Shown here one piece after another: positions 9,946-20,600 of a stretch of 64,000 bases of DNA (the first letter of the stretch is position 1; each line of letters begins with the position of its first letter). The DNA lies in NCBI RefSeq assembly GCF_040958095.1, contig NC_091165.1, positions 30,726,186 to 30,790,185 of the forward strand. The letters run 5' to 3'. A program made the position numbers and the translations under genes. Under the pieces are notes generated by a model, which searched no databases, was not told the DNA's origin, and saw only the letters and a program-made list of their open reading frames with translations. Origin of the DNA: Procambarus clarkii (lineage: Eukaryota > Arthropoda > Malacostraca > Decapoda > Cambaridae).

Positions 9946-11030
9946 GATTTTATTGTCTTAATTAACTTGAACTTTCCTATCTAGGTGCGGTGGATTGCGT
10001 TAGGTGAAGTGTAATAGCATAAATACAGGACAGTGTAGGTATCTATCACCAGTTGTGTGGCAGACAGTCGCGTGTTAACTTAGCTAAGTGCACCAAGCAT
10101 GTGGGCCTAAATTTGGAAGTGAAGTTTACTGTTTATTTAACATGCAGAATAGTAAGTACAAAAGTGAAGTAAGTAAGTGAAAATAGTAAGTACTCAAGAA
10201 ATAAGACACACTAGTGGCTTCCTAAGGACGTTTCGTTTGTTATATTCTTTGAAGTTAGTATGTGATCACGCTTTTTTAATTCATATACTATAATTTTCTT
10301 AACTTTTAATACAAAATATATATTTTTGTGTATTTATATATACAACAGTTCTTACATTATTGTACATGCATTATTGCATGCATAGCATTTCGAGCAATTC
10401 CTTAATCCTAATTTTCACGCACAAACATCCCAGAAAGCAGCCCGTAGCAGCTGTCTAACTCGCATGTACCTGTTTACTGCTATGTGAACAGGCCATCAGG
10501 GTGGAAGAAACTTCCACCTCAAATAGTGGAAACATTCCTAATTAAGGGTCCGGATTGAACCCGGACCCTTAGGTCCGCGAGCGCTGTCCGTTCAGACGTT
10601 TTTCCACATGTTCCACCAATATATATTGCTTATCAGGGCAACAGAACTGATTACATCAGATCTGTAGATAACTTATCACATGTAGCTAATTCTCAGGTAT
10701 TTGATGTCTTAGAAGTGGTTTCGACTTGGAAAATACAAATATTCTATCAACGTTTCAATGATATGTTGTTGTTAACAGAGACTTGCATGTGGTTAGATAT
10801 ATCCAAAAACTGTATAAGTTGCTGCATGTTGGACGGTCTTTTCTGTAACTGTAAAGACTGTTGTTACAGCCTCACTTGGCCAGTGACCGGGTTCGTATCA
10901 ACCTGAATATGTGTCGAGTCATCTTACTCGACCCCACCCCGAGTCCCACCCCCGTGAAAGTTAAGAACTGGCAATAATAATCAATTTCGGGTTCACCTTT
11001 CTCTGTGAATCTAATGATTTAGATTCAGGT
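9946..11030. other. Mostly unassigned intergenic DNA with a worn SINE
   Basis: The stretch 10420-10610 matches the tRNA-derived SINE in reverse: CAGCCCGTAGCAGCTGTCTAA, the GGGTGGAAGAAAC block and a box B remnant (GGATTGAACCCGGACC). The rest contains no long frame I would trust. A short 63-residue frame at 10715-10906 has no recognisable domain. Confidence 0.5.
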
Positions 11031-12270
11031 TTGAGTAGCAACATTTGCAAATTTGCCGATGATACAAAAATCGGAAGGAAAATCGGAAATTTATCTCACT
11101 CATATAAATGTCCAACCCACGCTTGAAACAATCGAGGGACCACAAATCCACAACCTTGTTACCGAACCAGTATTTACCCAAGTCTTTCCTAAATCTAAAC
11201 TTATCTAATTTATACCCATTGTTTCGTGTTCTGTCTTGCGTTGATACATAAGAACAAAGGTAACTGCAGAAGGCCTATTGGCCCATATGAGGCAGCTCCT
11301 ATTCTATAACCACCCAATCCCACTCATATACTTGTCCAAATCGCGCTTGAAACAATCTAGGGACACCACCTCCACCACGTTACGCGGCAATTGGTTCTAC
11401 AAATCAACAACCCTGTTACGGAACCAGTATTTACCCAAGTCTTTCCTAAATCTAAACTTTTCCAATTTATTCACATTGTTTCGTGTTCTGTCTTGTGTTG
11501 ATATTTTTAATATCCCCCCTGTTATGTCCATTCATCCACTTGTAAACCTCTATCATGTCACCCCTAACTCTTCGCCTTTCCAGTGAATGCAACTTAAGCT
11601 TTGTTAATCTTTCTTCATATGAAAGATTTCTAATTTGGGGAATTAACTTAGTCATCCTACGTTGGACACGTTCAAGTGAATTTATATCCATTCTATAGTA
11701 CGGCGACCAAAACTGAACTGCATAATCTAAATGGGGCCTAACCAGAGCAAGATATAGCTGAAGAACCACACCAGGTGTCTTGTTACTAACGCTTCGATTA
11801 ATAAATCCAAGTGTCCTATTTGCCTTATTACGAACATTCATGCATTGATTCTTTTGTTTTAAATTCTTACTTATCATAACTCCCAGATCCCTTTCGCAAT
11901 TCGACTTCGCAATCTCAACATCATCTAGGTCGTATCTTGTAACTCTATCATCATTACCTAGCCTCAGAACTTTACATTTATCAGCATTAAACTGCATCTG
12001 CCAATCCTTTGACCATTTCAAAACCCTATCTAGATCAACTTGAAGTGATAGTGAGTCCTCCTCCGAATTAATTTCCCTGCCGATTTTCGTATCATCGGCA
12101 AATTTGCAAATGTTGCTACTCATACCTCAATCTAAATCATTTATATATATAAACAACAGAGGTCCCAGGACAGAGCCCTGAGGCACTCCATTTACAACAT
12201 TTTCCTACTCTGACTTGACTCCATTTATACTAACTCTCTGTTTCCTTTGGTATAGCCATGCCCTATTTCC
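11031..12270 (-). mobile_element. CR1-like LINE copies in tandem, reverse orientation
   Basis: A small scrap (about 11090-11245) holds the W-F-G-N-K-V-like C-terminal part in reverse. The main copy (11248-12270, - strand) follows: the octamer/3' UTR at its left edge, then C-terminal ORF2. A frame of 218 codons (12123 down to 11467) encodes K-F-A-D-D-T-K-I-G-R-E-I, K-W-S-K-D-W-Q-M-Q-F-N-A-D-K-C, C-E-R-D-L-G-V-M-I-S and E-R-V-Q-R-R-M-T-K. The palm aspartates are intact in this copy. The upstream G-V-P-Q-G-S motif is still recognisable near 12165, before truncation. Confidence 0.87.
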
Positions 12271-12274
12271 ATGC

Positions 12275-12590
12275 CTAGCCATGCCCTAAGTCGATTGTTT
12301 TTATTTGTTTCAAGGTTATCTGACGTACAACATCAACACGAGCTCCCCCACCTCTCATTAATCTAATGGCAGAGGCTGCATTTATCTCTGAAATTCTATC
12401 CCCAATACTCTTCAGATTCAACTCCATGCTCATTATCTCAATCATAGCATTTCTTGGGCATCCAAAGATAATTCTCACGGCTTCATTTTGTATCTTCTCC
12501 AACTTGCCCATCCTACCTTTACCAAAACAAGAAATGACAGGTGCAGCATAATCAGTTTTCCCAGTTATCTTTGAAAGATATTGCATTTGA
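12275..12590 (-). mobile_element. LINE ORF2 fragment, different family
   Basis: A 103-codon frame encodes A-A-P-V-I-S-C-F-G-K-G, then L-E-K-I-Q-N-E-A-V-R-I-I-F-G-C-P-R. The latter is typical of the thumb/linker region after the RT palm in I/Jockey-type LINEs. It resembles the + strand fragment at 31450-31670. It lacks the palm and the RNase H. Confidence 0.75.
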
Positions 12591-13180
12591 TTTGCAATAT
12601 TTTTCCAGCCGGCAATTTATACCAAGTTCTCTCGACAACCATTCATTTCCAACTCTTTTTCTTGGAAGAATGCCACGTATGACCGGGATTCCTCCCTTGC
12701 TCCTAACTAATTCAATGGATGTCTTAAACCTCTGTATCAGTGCCTCACTCCAACATCATTTCCACCTGCACTGATACAAATAATGGGTTTGTTCTCATTT
12801 CCAGCCATAATATCATTCATATTGTTCACAATATCACCAATTCCAGTTCCCGGATAGCAAACCCTTAACCTGTTTCCCCTATCACTGGCACAAAACGTTC
12901 TGTCTAAATACCTCACCAGGGAATCTCCCACAACCAAAATTTGCTTAGCTCCTTCCTTTTCCTTTTTGAGCACTTTGAGGGACCTGCGCTTCGTTGCTTT
13001 GCCTTTCGAACGAACTGCAGGCTCACCACAGCACCCGTCCTCCAACACGGCAAATGCGTTAGAAGTCCTTAGTATAGAAGTAGGCGGCTTTGTCAAAGTT
13101 TTCTTAAGCCCCTTGTCCTTTACAACTTGCCAAGACGAAGTCTTTTTAATACCGGTCGCCTTCTTTGTTTCTTCCTGATT
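12591..13180 (-). pseudogene. CR1-type LINE ORF1 with SGNH/GDSL esterase domain, frameshifted
   Basis: The - strand frame (13096-12737) carries the first SGNH block as V-V-G-D-S-L-V-R-Y and the later block as S-A-G-G-N-D-V-G, with the catalytic serine and the G-x-N-D asparagine visible. Downstream of a frameshift near 12740, other frames continue with G-G-I-P-V-like, N-E-W-L-S-R-E-L-G and N-C-R-L phrases down to about 12600. The last catalytic D-x-x-H block is not recognisable. SGNH esterase domains are known in ORF1 of CR1-like LINEs, which fits the many CR1-like ORF2 fragments nearby. A lysine-rich linker (K-V-L-K-K-E-K-E) precedes the domain. A free-standing host esterase is unlikely because no further exons or flanking gene structure are seen. 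Confidence 0.75.
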
Positions 13181-13369
13181 TTGTTTCAGCTGTCGTACAG
13201 CTGAAACAAAAGCTGAGCTCCAATGAGATTCATCAGTTCCTTCACTACACTTTCCATTGTTGCTATAATAATATTACTACAATTGGAGCTCCAGCTAACA
13301 CACCCTCTCACTGTGACTGTGCATAACTGACTGATATACCTCTTTTAATATTGAGGTATTTAATAGATG
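13181..13369. other. Short spacer with a TACAGCTGAAAC inverted repeat
   Basis: TTTCAGCTGTCGTACAGCTGAAA near 13187-13209 forms a small hairpin. No gene is seen. Confidence 0.5.
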
Positions 13370-13545
13370 CAATAAACTGCATCTGCCAATCTTTTGACCA
13401 TTTCAAAACCCTATTTAGATTAACTTGAAGTGATAGTGTGTCTTTTTCCGTGTTAATTTCCCTACCGATTTTTGTATCATCGGCAAATTTGCAAATGCTA
13501 CTCAAACCTGAAACTAAATCATTTATATATAATGTCAAGACCGTA
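13370..13545 (-). mobile_element. CR1-like LINE fragment around the RT palm
   Basis: The - strand encodes S-S-I-C-K-F-A-D-D-T-K-I-G-R-E-I and L-N-R-V-L-K-W-S-K-D-W-Q-M-Q-F. Both ends are truncated, and an opposite-strand copy of the same family starts at about 13550, giving a head-to-head pair. Confidence 0.82.
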
Positions 13546-13549
13546 ATGT

Positions 13550-14130
13550 TCGTAATAACGTAATAGGACACTGGAATGTATTAATCGAAGCGTTGGTAAC
13601 AAGACACCTGGTGTTGTTCTTCAGCCATATCTTGCTCTGGTTAGGCCCCATTTAGATTATGCAGTTCAGTTTTAGTTGCCGTACTATACAATGGATATAA
13701 ATTCACTTGAACGTGTCCAGCGTAGGATGACAAAGTTAATTCCCCAAATTAGAAATCTTTTATATGAAGATTAACAAAGCTTAAATTGCATTCGCTGGAA
13801 AGGCGAAGAGTTAGGGGTGACATGATAGAGGTTTACAAGTGGATGAATTGATATAACAAAAGGGATATTATTAGGGTATTAAAAGTATCAACACAAGACA
13901 GAACACGAAACAATGGGTATAAATTGGATAAGTTTAGATTTAGGAAAGACTTGGGTAAATACTGGTTCGGTAACAGGGTTGTTGATTTGTGGTACCGTGG
14001 TGGAGGTGGGGTCCCTCGATTGTTTCAAGCGTGGGTTGGACATGTATATGAGGGGATTGGGTGGTTATAAATAGGAGCTGCCTCGTATGGGCCAATAGGC
14101 CTTCTGCAGTTGCCTTTGTTCTTATGTACA
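13550..14130 (+). mobile_element. CR1-like LINE 3' end, + strand
   Basis: Broken C-terminal ORF2 phrases include L-A-L-V-R-P-H-L-D-Y-A-V-Q-F, E-R-V-Q-R-R-M-T-K-L-I-P and F-R-K-D-L-G-K-Y-W-F. They are followed by the common 3' UTR (GGAGCTGCCTCGTATGGGCC) and a closing TTCTTATG. Several small deletions remove the frame. Confidence 0.85.
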
Positions 14131-14415
14131 TAGTTTATTTTTTGTCCTCATTTTTTATCTCTTTTTTTTTTAACATTTCTAACCAGTCGTACGAATTGTT
14201 GTTCTACAGTGACTTCCCCATTCTTGTGTTCGGTTGTTTCTGGCACATGAAAGTGAATGCAGAGTTCGTTGATGTCTCTTTTGTATTTAGAGCTGTGTGC
14301 TGCCAGTCTGGTGTGACTCAGCCTTAATTAATTTATCAGCCTTAACGGTCATAATTACATCAATTTCTCTGCTTCAGGATGTTGTTAATGTCTTTGATTT
14401 CTAGAGCTGCAGAAG
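14131..14415 (+). other. Upstream flank of the TRPML start codon
   Basis: The stretch directly before the start contains pyrimidine-rich tracts with TTTCTAG (ending 14402) and CTGCAG (ending 14412), either of which could be a splice acceptor. The first non-coding exon and promoter probably lie further upstream and cannot be placed. No TATA box or CpG-rich segment is convincing. Confidence 0.4.
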
Positions 14416-14588
14416 ATGGCACAGGCTGTATCTGAAGTCAAAGTGTCAACAGCTCAGCGCAATGGCGGCTCAAGCTATGGCTCGATTACATCCAGGGTAA
14501 ACAGCGTTGGATCCACCACCAGTACCGACTCTATAACAGAACTCCTCAACACTGATGTTACTGCTGACAGGATGAGACACAGACTCAG
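14416..14588 (+). CDS. TRPML: TRPML coding exon 1 (residues 1-58, split codon)
   Basis: Serine/threonine-rich cytosolic N-terminus with L43-L44 and the start of the basic cluster (R-M-R-H-R-L-R). It ends CTCAG|GTAAGG with two bases of a split arginine codon. Confidence 0.9.
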
Positions 14589-17319
14589 GTAAGGCGAATT
14601 CTATGATTCACAGCATTGTTCTATTGCATGTAATACACTGTAAATGCGAAGAAGCCTGAATGGTCCCCAGGCATATATTCAATGGTCCCCAGGCATATAT
14701 ATAAATTAACAGTATTTGCATATGTAAATATGTACATAGAGTAAAAGGTTCCACTATCGCTACCTTATACAGAGTATCCAACACTAATAATGTGTGTTCA
14801 GCACTGCATAAAATGAAGAATTTATCTTCCACAGATTCTTCTTTATGAACCCCATACAGAAATGGCGCGCTCGACAACGATTCCCATGGAAGCTTTTGGC
14901 TCAAATAATTAAAATTGTTCTTGTTACTGTACAGGTGAGTACTTTGTCTTACCGTTTAATAATCACATTACTGGTATGTGTCTTAGGGTTACAAGACTTT
15001 TCTTTCCAACATGGTGTGGCTGTGGCTAATTTGCTTCCAGTGAAGTTTTGGATTTTTCCCATAATGCTCTTTAGTACCGTAGATACTGTGTAACACCATG
15101 ACACCTTGGATACTGTTATATATCTTCAACTTTCCTTTTTTTGGTTAATGCCTCACTCAGCCTGTTAAAATGGGAAAAAGGAACGTCCCTTCTAACTACA
15201 TTTCTCATGCTTGGCCAAGTTGCTAAAATGCGTAGTAAATTTATTGGGAATTTCGTGAATGCATAAATGGTACGGCAGCTCCAAATGTGAAAGGCTGCAT
15301 ATTTTAGGCCAATGTGGATTAGTTACAGGGGTTGTTGATTTGTGGAATCAATTACCGCGTAACCTGGTGGTGGTGGGGTCCCTCTATTGTTTCAAGTGTG
15401 GGTTGGACATGTATATGAGTGGAATTGGGTGGTTATAAATAGGAGCTGCCTCGTATGGGCCAATTGGCCTTCTGCAGTTACTTTTGTTCTTATGTTCTTA
15501 CTTTCTGTTTTCTGTTCCAAATTTTAGATGTAGAACAAATAATATGTTAGGTGAACTTTAAAATAAATGGCTCGTGTGTTTTATATGTACCAGCAAGTGA
15601 ATAAATTATATTAATGTTTGTTGTTATCACAAACTGGTCTCTGGCAATGTCACTAATGTGTATATATATATTACAGTTGTCTGTCTTTGCTCATCAACGC
15701 TACGATCACGTCAACTTTCTCTGGGACACAAAGATGTCACTTTCCCATTTGTTCCTCCAAGGCAGTGACGCCTCCAGAGAACTACAAGTGTACCCGCCAG
15801 CTGATACTGCATTTGCCGTTTATAAAAAATCCGAGTTCTTTGGTTACTTGGATTATGCGCTACTTATGGTGAGCATGAATTTTTAGGTATAAGGTATATT
15901 TATAATTTACTGTTTACATATATAAATACATTTAATATATTTAATATATTCAATTTGCAATTTGAATGCATATTATGTAGAGTAGCTCATTATTATTCTA
16001 ACATTGAATATATATAATTATGGTTAACAATTGATATACACGAGAAAATATTGGTCGTACAGAACCAGCATCCTTGAACGGCTTCAATATTTTCTCATAT
16101 ATCACGTTCTCGTGATTTCATTGTGCACTCCTTGTATATATTGTGCACTCCTTGTATATATTGTGCACTCCTTGTATATATTGTGCACTCCTTGTATATA
16201 TTCCCCATGCTGGACATTTTTAGGTTCAGCTACATTCCTTTGTGTTAATCTTGGCTTATTTAATTATTATAGGGGAAATTAGATTGTTAAAGTATTAAGT
16301 GTCTTAGCCTGATTTAATATTATTGTTTCATATTTTCAGTATAATAATGTTGAGGAAGATGCCATAGGAGCATATGTCTACAAGCACCGGAATGGCAGCA
16401 CTGTGTTGCCGTACTTCTGTGCCACACATTACTTGAGTGGCAAAGCATTTTTCAACAATAATTCGTATGTTCTTGATAGTAACACCACCAGATGTAAGTT
16501 AACATTTTATAGTTTTTTATTTTTCTAGAGCAGCATTTACCGTAAAATGTGGCATTTTAAGGGTAAATACTCAAGAGAACCTCATTCCTTCCCTTTCTCT
16601 TACTTTTTTATAAAACGTTTGGGAGTTACCTTGACATAGATGAAGTGGGTTTGTTTGTTCAGTTCAGAATGGTGCATTTTGTAAGATAATTTTTTTTTAT
16701 GATGATTTAAATTGCATGCAGTAAGCATAAGTTATAACACTTCGTTTTGTTGTGGAGCTCAGTACTTGTGATATACTTATGAAAGTGTTGTGGAGCTCAG
16801 TACTTGTGATATACTTATGAAAGTGTTGTGGAGCTCAGTACTTGTGATATACTTATGAAACTTCTGTATATTTGACTTGTACTATAAAGTTTGGTGCATA
16901 CTGGTAATATGAGCATTATATTCCGCAGTATTTATTTATTTATATATATAGTATTTATTTATTTATATATACACATGAAGGTACATTAAGTTTACGAGGA
17001 GTACATAGCATTGATGTTTTCACATTCGTGGGCCTAACACCTGCCTAACACACATTGCGTTTTGGGCAGATCTTTAATCTAACAGATAATTTTAACTAGG
17101 TAATTTGTTGCAAAATTTGAAGAATATTAACAGATACATTGTAACAACATTAGACAAAAATTACTAGTTATATTGTAGTAAAATTTGAGAATTATCAACA
17201 GGTAGACTGTAGCATAACTTGAGGATTATTAATAGGTACATTGTTGTACAAAAATTTGCGTTCTACATAACAACCATGACACACACACACACACACACAC
17301 ATACATACACACATGGTTG

Positions 17320-17360
<41 letters not shown>

Positions 17361-17451
17361 CACACACACATACATACACACATGGTTGTTACACACACAC
17401 ACACACACACACGCACACACACACACACACATACATACACACATGGTTGTT

Positions 17452-17486
<35 letters not shown>

Positions 17487-17516
17487 CACACACACACATA
17501 CATACACACATGGTTG

Positions 17517-17569
<53 letters not shown>

Positions 17570-17583
17570 TACACACATGGTTG

Positions 17584-17636
<53 letters not shown>

Positions 17637-20600
17637 TCACAATAGCGTGAAATATCAAATGAACAAATCCACACGGGGCAATGATGATGACATTGACTAA
17701 GGCGCGTCTGGGAACATCCTGTGCGTAGGTTCGAACCCTCATCATTGAATTGCCCATCATTGCCCTTTCAGATTTATTCATTTAACAATGATACAGTTAT
17801 TTAATTCGTTAGGGAGTGAGTTCCATAGACTAGGTCCATTTATTTGCATAGTCAGATTTAGTTTGACTCTGAGGATGTCAAAGATCTATTTTCTGATGTG
17901 GTGATCATGGGTTCTTTAGATCTGTCCAGGAAGAGTTTCAAATAAAGATTTGCATTTAGGAACAATATTTTGTATATGCAAAGGGCACAAGAGAATGTGT
18001 GGAAAGTTTATGTTTAGCATGTTTAGGGATTTAAAAAGAGGGGCTGTGGTCCCCTTACGGTTAATGGTAGAGTAGGAGAGGTTATATCATTGATGGCTAC
18101 ATACTGGGCTGTGTGCTTTCTGAAAACAGAGTTTGTTCTTATACCAGACTTTTGCTGGGTGATGGTGGGCTTGAGGTAGGTTACAGTGGTAGTTCATTGA
18201 ATAATGAGAGAAGAGAAGAGTTTGGAACATAATATCTGATTTTAGAAAGTATACGACCGTTTTTGAGATATTTTGGTTATGTGTTGTATGTGGGTGCTGA
18301 AGACTAGTCTCTTGTCTGTGTACAGGCCAAGGAACTTTCCATCATTTTATTGCTGATGTTAACATTGTCTATCTGAAGCTGAATTTCTATTGATGATTTG
18401 CTTCCAAATAAAATGTAGTTGATCTTTTCTATCAATGATTGGATTTTTTAATTCGTTATTTACAGCATTATTTAGTGTGTGTTGGGGTCTCAGTTGGGGT
18501 CTGAGTAGATGAAGATAGAATCGTCAGCAAATAGTATAGGTTTAAGAATGTTAGAGACATTAGGCAGATCATTGATGTATGTATGAAATAGGAGAGGTCC
18601 TAGGATGCTACCCTGTGGCACCCCTACGGTTAATGGTAGAGTGGGAGAGGTTATATCATTGATGGCAACATACTGGTGTCTGTCATATATATAGTTCGAA
18701 TATAGTTCAGGGGTGACTGGTGAAAGTAGATGAGAGTTAGGATAGCTTGCGGTTAGATATGTAGTAATGTGTGTCTGGGTCTGTGGATTTTTTCTGACAA
18801 GGTGATGAAGAGAAGTTGTTAAATTCAGGTGTTGAATTTTATTGGTAATGAATAGACCTTAGTAGTAGGGAAGGTTAATGTATTTGTTTATTCTTAATAA
18901 GTTAGTGTTCTTATTTGTTAAGGTCATGGACATGAAATTAAACTATTATTATTTTTCCTGGCAGCCTGTATAAGTGTCCCAATGTCAGAGACCAATAAAA
19001 CAGAGTGGTCAATGGAGACTTTCCTGATAGAAAACAACTTTACATTGGACTTTGACATCCTCCTGAGTGCAGACTTGAATTTTGTATTGAAGACAGCCAA
19101 GCTGAGGATAAACTTGCCCTCTGATACCGCAGAATGTTACGAGATGACAAGCAGGGTGAGTCAAGGAAGGAGGCCAGAAAGTCACCTTAAATTAGTTTCT
19201 GATGTGATTTAATATTTGAACCTCTTGAACACTACATAAAGGTTATAATAGTAATTGGAATGCTTAGGGCTAATATCTCCGTTCATCAACATTCATTAAC
19301 GCTTTGCTTTTTCATTCCTAAAAACTACAGATATATAAATTATATTTTTTTTCTAGATTCTGTTCAGCAATCGTTATCATGATGGGCAAATGGTCGTGAA
19401 TTTGCAAGTAGGCGCTCGAGTATTGGAATGTGATGGATCAGTGCACGCGGTCTCCGAGGCAAACAAGCTTGAAGTAAGTGCTTATATTTTACAATGTGTG
19501 TGATCAATTGTAACTTTTTGTTGAAATGATTGGTATTTGTATCTTAAACATTGCATAGAATTTCTATTAATTGTTTGTATTTCTTCCATCTTTGATTCAG
19601 TAAAGGTCTATGGAAAATCTGAATAATTCTGATTTGTTGAACCAAACATGTTTGTTTCAACATGTCTGCTTCATGTTGAAGCAGACATGTCTGCTTCATG
19701 TTGAAGCAGACATGAAAACAGACCTTACCGCCCTATTTTATTTTTCTTATTTTCCTCTTATTCTTACACTCATTCCATTCTTACACTCATCCCATTCTTA
19801 CACTCATCCCATTCTTACACTCATCCCATTCTTACACTCATCCCATTCGAACCTGTTCACCTTACATCACTTACACTCACCCATCACCTTTCTCTTACCT
19901 TCTTCTCTTGCTCCTCCCCTTACTTTCCTTATTTATTTGCCTGTTCCTTCCTCGCTTCCTTACACCCAACTTGACAATTTATTTATTTATTTATATGAGC
20001 TCGTACGCAAAGCGTCTCGGACAGGTCCTTAATATTAATTTTCTCCGGAATCCGACAGTCCTGGTGCCTGGTTCTTAAACTGTCAAATCGTTTAAGAACC
20101 GGGTACCCATTCACCGCTGGGTAAGCAGAGGCTACAGTTAAGGATTGGCGTCCAGTCAATTCTCTCTGGCCAGGATACGAACCCAGGCCAAAGCGCTCGC
20201 GAAGCGCCGGCGAGTGTCTTACCACTGCGCCATGGAATCACAGGAGTTGTCCTGAATTAACTGAAGTGTTGTCGTTTCTCCATCTTCATCATTTGGATCA
20301 TCATTGGCAATTCCTCTTCACTATCAGCAAAAAAACCTTCATATTTACACGCAGAAATTACAATAGCGTTATGCATCAAATAAACAAATCCACAAGGGCC
20401 GTGATGAGGTGCTGAACCCTCATCACGGCCCTTGTGGATTTGTTCACTTCATATCTACATACAGGCATATCAATAGCAGGAATTTATTCCCATATATATT
20501 TAAAATCTCCCACAATGCATCACTTTCAATTTTTGTGTGTTAAAAAAACCACAACACACGAATCGATAAAGTATTGTATTGGAATATTACCCACATTTTG

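Larger units (their letters stand above)
16930..18870 (-). mobile_element. Old LINE in reverse in TRPML intron 4, split by (CA)n and a SINE
   Basis: The left edge holds the TATTTATTTATT tail and the GGTACATTAAG / TTTTGGGCAGATC 3' UTR phrases shared with the LINEs at 26620 and 59040. From about 17800 the reverse complement shows decayed versions of the same C-terminal ORF2 and, near 18590-18620, the remnant of the [12 protein letters not shown] motif. It is too decayed for any frame. The microsatellite at 17279-17634 and the SINE after it lie inside the element. Confidence 0.75.

Noticed and set aside
17195..17781. Long His/Thr- or Cys/Val-rich frames on both strands
   Set aside because: They are products of the (CA)n array, with no codon structure.
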